DNA from: VXYL01 sp965199945
GTDB taxonomy: Bacteria > Pseudomonadota > Gammaproteobacteria > Pseudomonadales > Azotimanducaceae
DNA: 64,000 bases
Direction: 5' to 3'
Assembly (NCBI GenBank): GCA_965199945.1
Contig: OZ241354.1
Span: 2,604,001 to 2,668,000 of the forward strand
This document shows, in pieces, positions 49,971 to 58,936 of the stretch. The notes under the pieces were generated by a model that saw nothing but the letters and a program-made list of their open reading frames with translations, was not told where the DNA came from and did no database searches. Position numbers and translations under genes: made by a program. Each line of letters starts with the position of its first letter. Position 1 is the stretch's first letter.

Positions 49971-50882
49971 GTGATTACGATCCTCGACGGCGGCATGGGC
50001 GGCGAGATACAGCGCCGAATGCCGGCCGCGGCAACCGGCGTCTGGTCGGCGATGGCGTTGCTTGAGCGTCCGGACATGGTCGTCGACATCCACCGCGAAT
50101 ACATCGCGGCTGGCGCCGACATGATTACCACCAACACCTATTCGACCATCCCAAGCTATCTGGGCAAGGCCGGGTTGGAAGGGCGCTGTCGGGAACTCAC
50201 AGCCCTTGCCGGCCGTCTGGCGCGCGAAGCAGCGGCCGAGGGCGGCACGGGCGCTCGGCGCGTGCGCGTCGCCGGATCGCTGCCGCCGCTCTCGGAGAGC
50301 TATCGCGCCGATCTGGTGCCGCCAGCCGCCGAGGCGCTGCCGGTCTACGAAGACATGGTGGCGGCATTGGCGGACGACGTGGACGTGTTTCTGTGCGAGA
50401 CCATGTCCTCGGCGGCCGAGGCCCGTCATGCGGCCAGCGCTGCGGTGAAGAGCGGCAAGCCGGTGTACGTCGCCTGGACGCTGGACGAAACGCCCGGCGC
50501 CGGCCTGCGCAGCGGCGAAAGCGTGGCGCGGGCTCTCGCCGAGCTGGACGACATGGCCATCGACGCCTATCTCTTCAACTGCACCCATCCGGAGGCCATC
50601 GAAGTCGGCATCGGCGAACTTGCCGCGCTCACGGACAAGCCCATCGGCTGCTATCCGAACCGCCTCAACCGCGTGCCCGAAGGCTGGACGCTCGACAACG
50701 ACGTCGTCACTGGCCGGCGCGATCTGCCGCGCCAGCACTACGTCGCCTCGATGCTGCGCTGCATCGAGCGCGGCGCCAGCATCGTCGGCGGCTGCTGCGG
50801 CATCGGCCCGGCGGACATCGGCGCGCTGGCGGCGACACTCGAGGCGAAGTCCGCGGCGAGCGCAGCGTCAGTCGGCCACTGA
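49971..50882 (+). CDS. homocysteine S-methyltransferase family protein
   Basis: A 303-residue TIM-barrel enzyme. ITILDGGMGGEIQRRM starts the fold. AGADMITTNTYSTIPSYL follows, and the zinc site is formed by Cys in LFNCTHPEA and the Cys pair in IVGGCCGIGPADI near the C-terminus. It would transfer a methyl group to homocysteine from S-methylmethionine, betaine or a similar donor. The GTG at 49971 follows aaaaggag by ten bases; the ATG at 49875 is less likely. It is convergent with the glycolate oxidase genes, whose last gene ends eight bases away. Confidence 0.88.
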   Translation: MITILDGGMGGEIQRRMPAAATGVWSAMALLERPDMVVDIHREYIAAGADMITTNTYSTIPSYLGKAGLEGRCRELTALAGRLAREAAAEGGTGARRVRVAGSLPPLSESYRADLVPPAAEALPVYEDMVAALADDVDVFLCETMSSAAEARHAASAAVKSGKPVYVAWTLDETPGAGLRSGESVARALAELDDMAIDAYLFNCTHPEAIEVGIGELAALTDKPIGCYPNRLNRVPEGWTLDNDVVTGRRDLPRQHYVASMLRCIERGASIVGGCCGIGPADIGALAATLEAKSAASAASVGH

Positions 50883-50890
50883 ATCGAGCG

Positions 50891-52051
50891 CTACTCGATC
50901 AGTTCCAGCCAGTGCAGCACGGGCATGCCCACGGCGTCCGCCAAGTGCGTCTGGCAGCCGATGTTGGCGGTGGCGACGGCTTGCGGGCCGTGGCGCTCTA
51001 GTTCTCTGGCCTTGCGGCGCTTCAGTTCCCCGGCCATGTCGCCTTGCAGCAGGCTGTAGGCGCCGGCCGAACCGCAGCACAGGTGGCTGTCGGCAACCGG
51101 CACGAGCTCGTAGCCAGTGGCGCGGAGGATGCCCTCGACGACGCCGACGAGCCGTTGGCCATGCTGCAAGGTGCAGGGGGGATGCCACGCGATACGGTCC
51201 AAGCGCTTGCCGGCGATCGGGCGCTTGCGGAACTCGAAGTCGGACAACACCTCGGCGACATCGCGCACCTTGGCCGCGAAGGCATGCGCTTCGGGCGTGC
51301 CGAGCAGGCGTCCGTAGTCCTTCAAGGTCACGCCGCAGCCGCTCGCGGTGGAGACCACGGCCTGCGCCTCGCCGAGTGCCGCCACGTTGCCGCGCATCGC
51401 ATCCAAGGCGCGCGCCGAACGCCCGAAGTGCAGCTCCAAGCCGCCGCAGCACTGCTCCGCAGCCGAGACGTGCGGCGCCAATCCCCTCGCCTCGAGGAGG
51501 TCGGCCAAGTGGGCGTTCACCTCCGGCGTCACGACGCGCTGCACGCAGCCCTGCCACAGCAGCGTCCTGCCCGCCCCCAGCAGCGGGCGCGTCCGTGGCG
51601 GACGGCGCAAGACGCGGCGCTGGGCCGGCGGCAGCAAGCCGCGAACCAGAGCGCCGAGGGCGAAGAGTGGCCGCAGAATCTTCGGATGCGGCACGATGGC
51701 CAGCAGCAGCCGTCGCAGCCAGCGGCGATCCGGCGCTTCCTGTTCCAGCATCTCGCGCCCGATCTCCGCCAGCTCGCCGTAGCGGACGCCGGATGGGCAG
51801 GTGGTCTCGCAGGCGCGGCAGGTAAGGCAGCGGTCGAGGTGCTTGCGCGCGGTTGCGCTCGCTTGGCCGCTCTCCAACATGCCCTTGACGAGATAGATGC
51901 GCCCGCGAGGTCCGTCCAATTCGTCGCCGCGCACTTGGTAGGTGGGGCAGGTGGCGTTGCAGAAGCCGCAGTGGACGCAGCTGCGCAGAATCTCGTTCGC
52001 CCGCTGGCCGTGCGCGGTGGCGAGAAGCGATGGCGCGATTTCGGTGTGCAT
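50891..52051 (-). CDS. glcF: glycolate oxidase iron-sulfur subunit
   Basis: A 386-residue protein with two 4Fe-4S motifs: CVHCGFCNATCPTY near 25-38 and CLTCRACETTCPSGV near 75-89. Two Cys-Cys-Gly domains of the heterodisulfide-reductase type follow (EQCCGGLELHFG and SHLCCGSAGAYS). It passes electrons from the FAD subunits of glycolate oxidase to the quinone pool. Its start is two bases from the glcE stop. It completes a glcD-glcE-glcF operon on the minus strand, used to oxidise glycolate to glyoxylate. Confidence 0.94.
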   Translation of the reverse strand: MHTEIAPSLLATAHGQRANEILRSCVHCGFCNATCPTYQVRGDELDGPRGRIYLVKGMLESGQASATARKHLDRCLTCRACETTCPSGVRYGELAEIGREMLEQEAPDRRWLRRLLLAIVPHPKILRPLFALGALVRGLLPPAQRRVLRRPPRTRPLLGAGRTLLWQGCVQRVVTPEVNAHLADLLEARGLAPHVSAAEQCCGGLELHFGRSARALDAMRGNVAALGEAQAVVSTASGCGVTLKDYGRLLGTPEAHAFAAKVRDVAEVLSDFEFRKRPIAGKRLDRIAWHPPCTLQHGQRLVGVVEGILRATGYELVPVADSHLCCGSAGAYSLLQGDMAGELKRRKARELERHGPQAVATANIGCQTHLADAVGMPVLHWLELIE

Positions 52052-52053
52052 GG

Positions 52054-53088
52054 CTATTGCTCTGCGTTCAAGCCCGGATTGAAGATGCCGTCCGGGTCGA
52101 ACGCGCGGCGCAGACGGCGCTCGTACTTCGCCGCGGCGTCGTCGGGGCCGCTGTGCGCTGGGCGCGTTGCCGGTGCGCCTTGGCGGTGGAATACCGTCGC
52201 GAGGGCGCCCGTCGGCGCGGCAACCGCGCCGTGCAGCCATGCTTGGCAGCCGCCCCATTCGATCAAGGCTGTCTCCTCCTCGAAGCGCGCGCCCCGCGGC
52301 AGGGAGAGGCGCGTCAAGGTCGGCGCGTCGGCGAAGAAGCCGTGCTGGTGGTCGCGCACGTCGGCCCACAGGGCATCGTCGCCCGGCGCGTCGAGGCCCA
52401 TCGTTCGACAGGCGCTGGCAATGCCCGATGCGCTGCCGGAGAGCCGCACATTGAGTTCGCCGCCGACCCAGCAGGTGGCGGAGATGGGCAGCGGCAGCCG
52501 CGCCCAGCGTCGGCACAGGGCCGCGGCTTGCTTCGCATCGCACGATGTTCGCCACGTTTCTTCCGCCGGCGGTCGCGGCGAGACGCGCACGCTGGCGCTC
52601 AACACCAAGCCGAGACGGCCGCGCGCGCCCGTCGCCAGGCGCGAGACGTCGTAGCCAGCGACGTTCTTCATCACGCTGCCGCCGAAGCGCAGGCGTTCGC
52701 CTAGGCCGTTGACCATCTCCACTCCAAGCACGGCGTCGCGCGCGCTGCCGCGCCAAGGTCTCGCCGGTCCGGAAAGACCGCTGGCGATGGCGCCGCCGAG
52801 GGTGCCTCGGCCGCCGAAGCGCGGCGGATCGAAGGGCAGCATCTGGCCACGTTCCGCAAGCGCGGCATCGAGTTCGGCGAGCGGCGTGCCAGCGCGCGCG
52901 GTGACCACCAGTTCCTGCGGCCGGTAGGCGACGATGCCGGCGTGTTCCAGGGTGGAGAGGCAGCGCTCGCCGCCGACCGCGCCAAGCGCGCTCTTGCTGC
53001 CGTGGCCGACGATGCCGAGGGTGGACTTGCGCGCCCGGCAATCGGCCACTGCCGCGACGAGCGCGTCTGCTGCATCGGCGCCGCTCAT
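52054..53088 (-). CDS. glcE: glycolate oxidase FAD-binding subunit
   Basis: A 344-residue FAD-binding (PCMH-type) protein, shorter than GlcD. FDPPRFGGRGTLGGAIASGLSGPARPWRGSARDAVLG near 75-112 and GGSVMKNVAGYDVSRL are the FAD contacts. The C-terminus FDPDGIFNPG is typical of the family. With GlcD and GlcF it forms membrane-associated glycolate oxidase. The ATG at 53088 (MSGADAADAL) gives the usual GlcE length. It follows glcD by 38 bp. Confidence 0.93.
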   Translation of the reverse strand: MSGADAADALVAAVADCRARKSTLGIVGHGSKSALGAVGGERCLSTLEHAGIVAYRPQELVVTARAGTPLAELDAALAERGQMLPFDPPRFGGRGTLGGAIASGLSGPARPWRGSARDAVLGVEMVNGLGERLRFGGSVMKNVAGYDVSRLATGARGRLGLVLSASVRVSPRPPAEETWRTSCDAKQAAALCRRWARLPLPISATCWVGGELNVRLSGSASGIASACRTMGLDAPGDDALWADVRDHQHGFFADAPTLTRLSLPRGARFEEETALIEWGGCQAWLHGAVAAPTGALATVFHRQGAPATRPAHSGPDDAAAKYERRLRRAFDPDGIFNPGLNAEQ

Positions 53089-53126
53089 CGGCGCTCCGCG
53101 TCGCCGCGCAAGACGCGCATTGCGCC

Positions 53127-54578
53127 TTAGAAGCGTTCCAGATGCGGGTGCGGCAGTTGCCCGGCGTGAACGGTCATGCCGCCGAGCTCCGAACACCGCG
53201 CCAGCGTCGGAATGGCCTTGCCTGGATTCATCAGGCCAGCCGGGTCGAAGGCCGCCTTCAGACGGTGGAACTGGTCGAGCTCCGCCGCGTTGAACTGCTC
53301 GCACATGGCATCGAGCTTTTCCACGCCCACGCCGTGTTCGCCGGTGACGGTGCCGCCAGCCTGCACGCACAGGCCGAGGATGCGGCCGCCGAGCGCGTGG
53401 GCGCGGTCGGCCTCGCCTTCGGCGTTGGCGTCGAACAGGATGAGCGGGTGCAGGTTGCCGTCGCCGGCGTGGAAGACGTTGGCCACCACCAGGCCGTATT
53501 CGTCGGCGAGGCCGGCGATGTCGCGCAGCACGCTGGCCAGTTTGCCGCGCGGGATGGTGCCGTCCATGCAGTAGTAGTCCGGCGCGAGGCGCCCCATGGC
53601 CGGGAACGCGGCCTTGCGCCCCTTCCACAGGCGCTCGCAATCGGCTTCGTCCTGGGCGCTCGTCACGGTCGCGCCGCGTTGCGCCAACAGCGCTTCCACG
53701 CGCTTGGCGTCGTTGGCGGCGTCTTCTTCGGTGCCGTCGAGTTCGCACAGCAGAATCGCCGCGGCATCGCGCGGATAGCCGGCGGCGGCGAAGTCTTCGG
53801 CGGCGCGAATGGCGGCGTTGTCCATCATCTCCAAACCGGCCGGCACGATGCCCTCGGCGATGATCGCGCCCACCGCGTCGCCGGCGTCTTCGAGATCGTC
53901 GAAGGCCGCGAGCAGCACCCGCTTCGTCTCCGGCAGGGGCAGCAGCCTGACGGTCGCTTCGGTGACGACGCCGAGCATTCCTTCGGAGCCGGTCATCACG
54001 GCCAGCAGATCGAGGCCCGGTTGTTCCAGCCCCTTGCCGCCGAGCACCAGCTCGTCGCCTTCGAAGGTCTGCACGCGCAGGCCGAGCAGGTTGTGAACGG
54101 TGAGGCCGTACTTGAGGCAGTGAACGCCGCCGGAGTTCTCGGCCACGTTGCCGCCGATGCTGCAGGCGATCTGCGAGGAGGGATCGGGCGCGTAGTAGAG
54201 GCCGTGTTCGCGCACGGCCTGGCTGATGGCCAGATTGGCGACGCCGGGTTCCACCGTGGCCGTTGCCGCGTCTAGATCTATTTCCTTGATGCGGTTCATC
54301 TTGCTGAGCGCGAGCAGAACGCCGTCCTTCAAGGGGCGCGCGCCGCCCGAGAGCCCCGTGCCGGCGCCCCGGGTCACGACGGGCACGCCGTGTTCCCGGC
54401 AGACGGCAAGCACGTGGCGCACCTCGGCGACATTCTCCGGCAGCGCCACGGCCCAGGGCCGCTCGCGAATGGCCGTGAGGCCGTCGGTCTCGAACGGACG
54501 AAGGGCGTCGGTCTGCGTAACCAGCGACTCGGCCGGCAGCCCGGCGCGGAGGCGTTCGAGAACAGTGGGCGTCGTCAT
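53127..54578 (-). CDS. glcD: glycolate oxidase subunit, FAD-linked
   Basis: A 483-residue flavoprotein. VVTRGAGTGLSGGARPLKDGVLLAL near 70-94 and CSIGGNVAENSGGVHCLKYGLT near 133-154 are the FAD-binding segments. NVFHAGDGNLHPLILFD holds the active-site His pair, and GTVTGEHGVG near 433-442 is also conserved. It oxidises glycolate, or D-lactate in close relatives. It is the first gene of the glcDEF operon. A tatagt box lies only about 8 bp before the ATG on the minus strand, compatible with a nearly leaderless transcript. Confidence 0.95.
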   Translation of the reverse strand: MTTPTVLERLRAGLPAESLVTQTDALRPFETDGLTAIRERPWAVALPENVAEVRHVLAVCREHGVPVVTRGAGTGLSGGARPLKDGVLLALSKMNRIKEIDLDAATATVEPGVANLAISQAVREHGLYYAPDPSSQIACSIGGNVAENSGGVHCLKYGLTVHNLLGLRVQTFEGDELVLGGKGLEQPGLDLLAVMTGSEGMLGVVTEATVRLLPLPETKRVLLAAFDDLEDAGDAVGAIIAEGIVPAGLEMMDNAAIRAAEDFAAAGYPRDAAAILLCELDGTEEDAANDAKRVEALLAQRGATVTSAQDEADCERLWKGRKAAFPAMGRLAPDYYCMDGTIPRGKLASVLRDIAGLADEYGLVVANVFHAGDGNLHPLILFDANAEGEADRAHALGGRILGLCVQAGGTVTGEHGVGVEKLDAMCEQFNAAELDQFHRLKAAFDPAGLMNPGKAIPTLARCSELGGMTVHAGQLPHPHLERF

Positions 54579-54685
54579 TTCAAGCTACTATACCGTTTGT
54601 TCAGCGAGCGCTTTGGGTGGCGGCGCGTGTGCGCTGCACACCCGTCAGACGCCGCTGGGCAAAGTCGCCGGCGCGGAGGGACCTC

Positions 54686-56023
54686 ATGACCGATTGGGTG
54701 CTGAAGGAAGCCACGATCGTCAACGAGGGGCGGCGCTTCGTCGCCGACGTGGCCATCGGCAATGGCCGCATCGAACGCATCGGCAGCGGTCTCGGCGCCG
54801 TCGGCGCGCAGGAGATCGCCTTGGCCGGGTCGTGGCTGCTGCCGGGCATGATCGACGACCAAGTGCATTTCCGCGAACCGGGCCTCGAGCACAAGGGCGA
54901 CATCGCCAGCGAATCCCGGGCGGCGGCGGCTGGCGGCATCACCAGCGTGATGGAGATGCCGAACTGCGATCCGCAGACGGTGGATAACGCCGCGCTGCTC
55001 GACAAGCACGCCCGCGCCACGGGGCGCGCGATGACCAACTTCGCCTTCTATCTGGGCGCCACCAACGACAACCTGGAAGCGATCAAGGCGGTGGACGTCG
55101 CCAAGGCATGCGGCGTCAAGGTGTTCATGGGCGCGTCCACGGGCAACATGCTGGTGGACGACGAACGCGCCCTGGAGGGCATCTTCGCGCACAGCCCGCT
55201 GCTCGTCGCCACGCACTGCGAAGACACGCCGACCATTCTCGCCAACGAAGCCGCAGCGACGGCGCGCTTCGGCGACGACATCCCCTTCGCCGAGCATCCG
55301 CGCATCCGCTCGGTGGATGCCTGCTACAAGTCCTCGTCGCTGGCGGTGGCGCTGGCGAAGAAGCACGGCACCCGCCTGCACGTGCTGCACATCACCACCG
55401 CCAAGGAGCTCGACTTGTTCACGCCCGGGCCGCTGTCCGGCAAGCGCATCACCGCCGAGGCCTGCGTGCATCATCTCTTCTTCAACGACACCTGGTACGC
55501 GGCGCTCGGCGCGGACCTCAAGTGCAATCCGGCGGTCAAGAGCCGCGCCGACCAGCTGGCGATCAAGCAGGCGGTGAAGGAAGACCGCATCGACGTCGTC
55601 GCCACCGACCATGCCCCCCACACGCGCGACGAGAAGGCGCAACCCTACCTTGCCGCGCCGGCCGGGCTGCCGCTGGTGCAGCACGCCTTGCCGACGATGA
55701 TCGAGCACGTCAAGGCCGGCGAACTGACGATCGAGCAGGTGGCGCACAAGACCGCCCATGCGCCGGCGCAGCTCTTCGGCGTGCGCGAACGCGGCTTCGT
55801 GCGCGAAGGCTACTGGGCCGATCTGGTGGCCATCGATCCCCACGGGCAAACGGTGGTGGACGACGAGCCGCTGTACGCGAAGTGCGCCTGGACGCCCTTT
55901 CGCGGCATGACCTTCCGCTCGCGCATCACCCACGCCTTCGTGAACGGCGCCTTGGCGTGGAACAACGGGCGCTTCGCCGAGAAACCGCTGGGCATGGCCT
56001 TGGAGTTCGACCGCTCGGCTTGA
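54686..56023 (+). CDS. pyrC: dihydroorotase (class I)
   Basis: A 445-residue amidohydrolase that cyclises carbamoyl-aspartate in pyrimidine synthesis. LLPGMIDDQVHFREPGLEHKGDIASESRAAAAGGIT (about 51-86) has the HxR metal and substrate motif. GVKVFMGAS carries a Lys that may be carboxylated, and ATHCEDTP and LHVLHITTAKE give His ligands. VVATDHAPHTRDEK near 303-316 gives the catalytic Asp. The ATG at 54686 has a ggagg site nearby. It is divergent from glcD. Related dihydropyrimidinases or allantoinases are less likely because of the DHAPHTRDEK string. Confidence 0.93.
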   Translation: MTDWVLKEATIVNEGRRFVADVAIGNGRIERIGSGLGAVGAQEIALAGSWLLPGMIDDQVHFREPGLEHKGDIASESRAAAAGGITSVMEMPNCDPQTVDNAALLDKHARATGRAMTNFAFYLGATNDNLEAIKAVDVAKACGVKVFMGASTGNMLVDDERALEGIFAHSPLLVATHCEDTPTILANEAAATARFGDDIPFAEHPRIRSVDACYKSSSLAVALAKKHGTRLHVLHITTAKELDLFTPGPLSGKRITAEACVHHLFFNDTWYAALGADLKCNPAVKSRADQLAIKQAVKEDRIDVVATDHAPHTRDEKAQPYLAAPAGLPLVQHALPTMIEHVKAGELTIEQVAHKTAHAPAQLFGVRERGFVREGYWADLVAIDPHGQTVVDDEPLYAKCAWTPFRGMTFRSRITHAFVNGALAWNNGRFAEKPLGMALEFDRSA

Positions 56024-56095
56024 GTCGACGCCGAAGGCGCTGGCGCCCCTTCGCGCCTTCGCCGACCTCTTCCGCAGCCGTGCGATAATCCGCCG

Positions 56096-56611
56096 ATGGC
56101 TGCCGTCGTGAAGCTCTTCTGGGGCATCTGTCTGCTGCGCCAGGGCCCGGAGCATGTGCCGACGCACACATGGTTCATCGCGGCGCTGGTGGCCGCGCAG
56201 CTTGCCTTGGCAGTGGTTGCCCAGTCCTATCTGCTGCCGACCGTGCCGGTCTCGCTCGCGCTCAACATGGCCTTGATCGGCCTTGCCGTCAGTGCTGGCA
56301 TCGCCTGGTTCGCGCTCTACGTGCGTGGCTTCGAAGCGCGGTTTCCCGCCACCTTGGGCGCGATGCTCGGCGCTGGCCTCGTGATCGACGCGGTGCTGCT
56401 GGTCGGCTATGCGGCGACCAGCGGCGTCGTGCGCGAAATCGCCTATTGGACGTGCCTTGCATGGAGCATCGTCGTCGTCGGGTTCATCCTGCACCGGGCG
56501 CTCGCCTGCAAGCTCTGGCTCGGCGGCCTGCTCTCCTTCGGCATGTCCTTCGCTGGCTTGGTGGTGATCCAGGCGGCGTTGGGAACGGCCCTTGCGGCGA
56601 GCCTGGCGTAG
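56096..56611 (+). CDS. small integral membrane protein
   Basis: A 171-residue protein with four or five membrane segments (WFIAALVAAQLALAVVAQ, LALNMALIGLAVSAGIAWFALYV, LGAMLGAGLVIDAVLLVGYA, WTCLAWSIVVVGFIL, FGMSFAGLVVIQAALG). No charged motif suggests a transporter. Similar small Yip1-like membrane proteins occur next to mpl in proteobacteria, as here, 24 bp before mpl on the same strand. The function is unknown. Confidence 0.7.
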   Translation: MAAVVKLFWGICLLRQGPEHVPTHTWFIAALVAAQLALAVVAQSYLLPTVPVSLALNMALIGLAVSAGIAWFALYVRGFEARFPATLGAMLGAGLVIDAVLLVGYAATSGVVREIAYWTCLAWSIVVVGFILHRALACKLWLGGLLSFGMSFAGLVVIQAALGTALAASLA

Positions 56612-56635
56612 CCGCGCGGCTTGAGCGCCGATCCC

Positions 56636-58051
56636 ATGCGCCGCCTGTTCTTCATGGGCATCGGCGGCACGCTGATGGGCAGCTTGGCGCTGCTCGCCAA
56701 GGAGCTGGGCTTCGCCGTCGCGGGCTTCGACGGCAAGCTCTACCCGCCGATGAGCGATCAGCTTGCCGAGGCGGAGGTCGAGGTCTTCGAGGGCTTCGCG
56801 CCGGAACAGCTTCAGCCGCCCCCGCATCTCGTGATCGTCGGCAACGCCAAGCTGCCGCGCGGCCATCCGGCCATCGAACACGTTCTGGACAACGACCTGC
56901 CGTATGTTTCCGGCGCCCAGTGGCTCGGCGAAGCCGTGCTGCGCCAGCGCTGGCCCATCGCCGTCGCCGGCACCCACGGCAAGACCACCACCGCCAGCAT
57001 GGTCGCGCACATCCTGCACCACGCCGGACTCGCCCCGGGATTCATGATCGGCGGCGTGCCCGGCAATTTCGGCGCGTCGTCGCGCCTCGGCAGCGGCGCC
57101 CACTTCGTGGTCGAAGCCGACGAATACGACACCTCCTACTTCGACCGGCGCTCCAAGTTCGTGCATTACCGCCCGCGCACGCTGATCGTCAACAATCTGG
57201 AGCTGGACCACGCCGACATCTTCGACGACCTGGGCCAGATCCAGACCCAGTTCCACCATCTGCTGCGCACCGTGCCGGGCAACGGCCTGGTCGTTGCGGC
57301 CGGCGCGGACGAGAACGTGCAGCAAGTGCTGGACATGGGCTGCTGGACGCCAGTGGCGCGCTTCGGTGGCAAAGCGCGAGCCAACGCCGCCGGCGACCAC
57401 TGGCAGGCAGCCGATGCCGCGCCCGACGGCAGCCGCTTCGTGGTCTGCCGGAATGGCGAAGCGGTCGCCGATGTGGCCTGGTCGCTGATCGGCGACCACA
57501 ACGTGAGCAACGCCCTGGCGGCGCTGGCCGCCGCGCACCACGCTGGCGTGCCGGCAACCACCGGCGCGGCCGCTCTCCACACTTTCGTCAACGCGAAGCG
57601 GCGGCTGGAGGTGGTCGTCGAACGGGGCAGCCTGACGATCTACGACGACTTCGCGCATCACCCAACCGCCATCCGTGCCACCTTGAAAGGACTGCGGGCG
57701 CGAGTCGGAGGCGAGCGCATCCTCGCCGTGGTGGAGCCGGGAACCCACACCATGTCCCTCGGTACGCTGCGCGCCGACCTCGCCAACTGCGGCGCCGACG
57801 CGGACGAAGTGGTGTGGTTTCGCGGCCCCAACATCCGGTGGGACGTGTCCTCTCTCCTCGACCCGAGCGTCGTGCCAGCCACGGTGGAATCGGACATCGA
57901 ACGCTTGGTGGAAAAGGTCGCTCACGAGGCCGCTTCGCCGGTGCGAACCCACGCCGTGCTGATGAGCAACAGCGCATTCGGCGGCATCCGCGGGAAACTC
58001 GAGCGCCGATTGGCCGATCGCCCGGGCCGGTGCGGCGAGTCCTCGCCCTGA
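56636..58051 (+). CDS. mpl: UDP-MurNAc:murein-tripeptide ligase
   Basis: A 471-residue Mur-family ligase. It joins recycled L-Ala-gamma-D-Glu-meso-DAP to UDP-MurNAc so that the peptide can be reused. FFMGIGGTLMGSLALLAKELG is the N-terminal nucleotide part, AGTHGKTTTASMVAHIL near 108-124 the ATP loop, and VEADEYDTSYFDRR near 158-171 the Mg2+ and ATP contacts. NNLELDHADIFDDL and YDDFAHHPTAIRATL near 335-349 complete the Mpl/MurC pattern. ATG 56636 matches the family start. Mpl is typical of Gram-negative bacteria that recycle murein. Confidence 0.94.
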   Translation: MRRLFFMGIGGTLMGSLALLAKELGFAVAGFDGKLYPPMSDQLAEAEVEVFEGFAPEQLQPPPHLVIVGNAKLPRGHPAIEHVLDNDLPYVSGAQWLGEAVLRQRWPIAVAGTHGKTTTASMVAHILHHAGLAPGFMIGGVPGNFGASSRLGSGAHFVVEADEYDTSYFDRRSKFVHYRPRTLIVNNLELDHADIFDDLGQIQTQFHHLLRTVPGNGLVVAAGADENVQQVLDMGCWTPVARFGGKARANAAGDHWQAADAAPDGSRFVVCRNGEAVADVAWSLIGDHNVSNALAALAAAHHAGVPATTGAAALHTFVNAKRRLEVVVERGSLTIYDDFAHHPTAIRATLKGLRARVGGERILAVVEPGTHTMSLGTLRADLANCGADADEVVWFRGPNIRWDVSSLLDPSVVPATVESDIERLVEKVAHEAASPVRTHAVLMSNSAFGGIRGKLERRLADRPGRCGESSP

Positions 58052-58260
58052 CTCGACGAGCGCACCTCTCCGCCGGTCGGCCTGGCACCGCAAATCCGCC
58101 CTGCTGCCAGCCGTGCGTCTCGCCGGGTACCCGTTTCCAAGCATCTCTCGCCCGCCCGTCAACGCTGGCCAGAGCCGCTGGCGGTGCGCCCTTCCTCCAC
58201 GCTCTCTCCACTGTCTGCGGAGACTTCCCACGGTTCTCAAGTTGCTCTTGGGCCTGTTCT

Positions 58261-58281
58261 CGCTGACAATATATGTCAGCG
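58261..58281. promoter_or_regulatory. 21-bp palindrome upstream of the NfeD/flotillin operon
   Basis: The arms cgctgaca (58261-58268) and tgtcagcg (58274-58281) are perfect 8-bp complements around atata. It lies about 30 bp before the NfeD-like ATG and about 20 bp before the ggaggg ribosome site. The size and symmetry fit a dimeric repressor site, and the AT core could also overlap a -10 box. No regulator is encoded next to it. Confidence 0.55.
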
Positions 58282-58311
58282 CGGCTTCGCCGCATCGCTT
58301 GGAGGGCAGTC

Positions 58312-58893
58312 ATGGGAGCTTGGTTCAACGGCTTGTCGGCGCTGGAGCAGACGCTGTTCGTGGTCGCGGCGTTCGCCACCACGGTGTTCGCCATCCAAGT
58401 GGCGTTCACGCTGTTCGGCATCGGCGAGGCGGACGATGCGGACCCGGATCAAGGCGCCATCGCCGACGACGTCGGCACCAGCGACATTCCGTTCGGCGAC
58501 GTCTTCACCATCCGCAACGGCGTGTCGTTCCTGATGGGCTTGGGCTGGGGCGGCCTGATGGCCTACGACTGGGGCCTCACGCACACCGTCTTCGCGCTGC
58601 TGGTGGGCATGTTCGTCGGCACCGTGTTCGTCGGCGTCAACATGGGCCTCCTGGCGCTGATGTCCATGCTCCGGCACGAAGGCAATCTGGATGTGGAGAA
58701 TGCCGTCGGCCAGCCCGCCACCGTCAGCCTGGCCGTGCCGGAGCATCGCTCGGGGGTCGGCAAAGTGAGCGTCTCGGTGCAGGGGCGGCTGCTCGAGTGC
58801 CATGCCGTCACGGACGGCGGCGCCTTGGCCCGCAACATGTCGGTCACCGTGGTGGGGCTGGCCGGCAGCCAACTCGTCGTCGCCGGCGCTTGA
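58312..58893 (+). CDS. NfeD-like (YqiJ-type) membrane protein
   Basis: A 193-residue protein with three or four membrane segments (TLFVVAAFATTVFAIQVAF, GVSFLMGLGWGGLMAYDW, VFALLVGMFVGTVFVGVNMGLLALM) and a C-terminal OB-like domain (NAVGQPATVSLAVPE to AGSQLVVAGA). This is the YqiJ/NfeD layout, whose partner is a flotillin. The ATG follows ggaggg. It is 43 bp upstream of the flotillin gene. Together they are thought to organise membrane microdomains. Confidence 0.87.
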   Translation: MGAWFNGLSALEQTLFVVAAFATTVFAIQVAFTLFGIGEADDADPDQGAIADDVGTSDIPFGDVFTIRNGVSFLMGLGWGGLMAYDWGLTHTVFALLVGMFVGTVFVGVNMGLLALMSMLRHEGNLDVENAVGQPATVSLAVPEHRSGVGKVSVSVQGRLLECHAVTDGGALARNMSVTVVGLAGSQLVVAGA

Positions 58894-58936
58894 CGCCGGG
58901 CGGTCCACACAGCAAACAGCAAACAAGGAGCCCGCA

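Noticed and set aside
54575..58240. 1221-codon minus-strand open frame opposite pyrC and mpl
   Set aside because: It has no recognisable domain, is rich in His/Arg/Gly/Ala, and is antisense to strongly supported genes; it is a GC-driven shadow.
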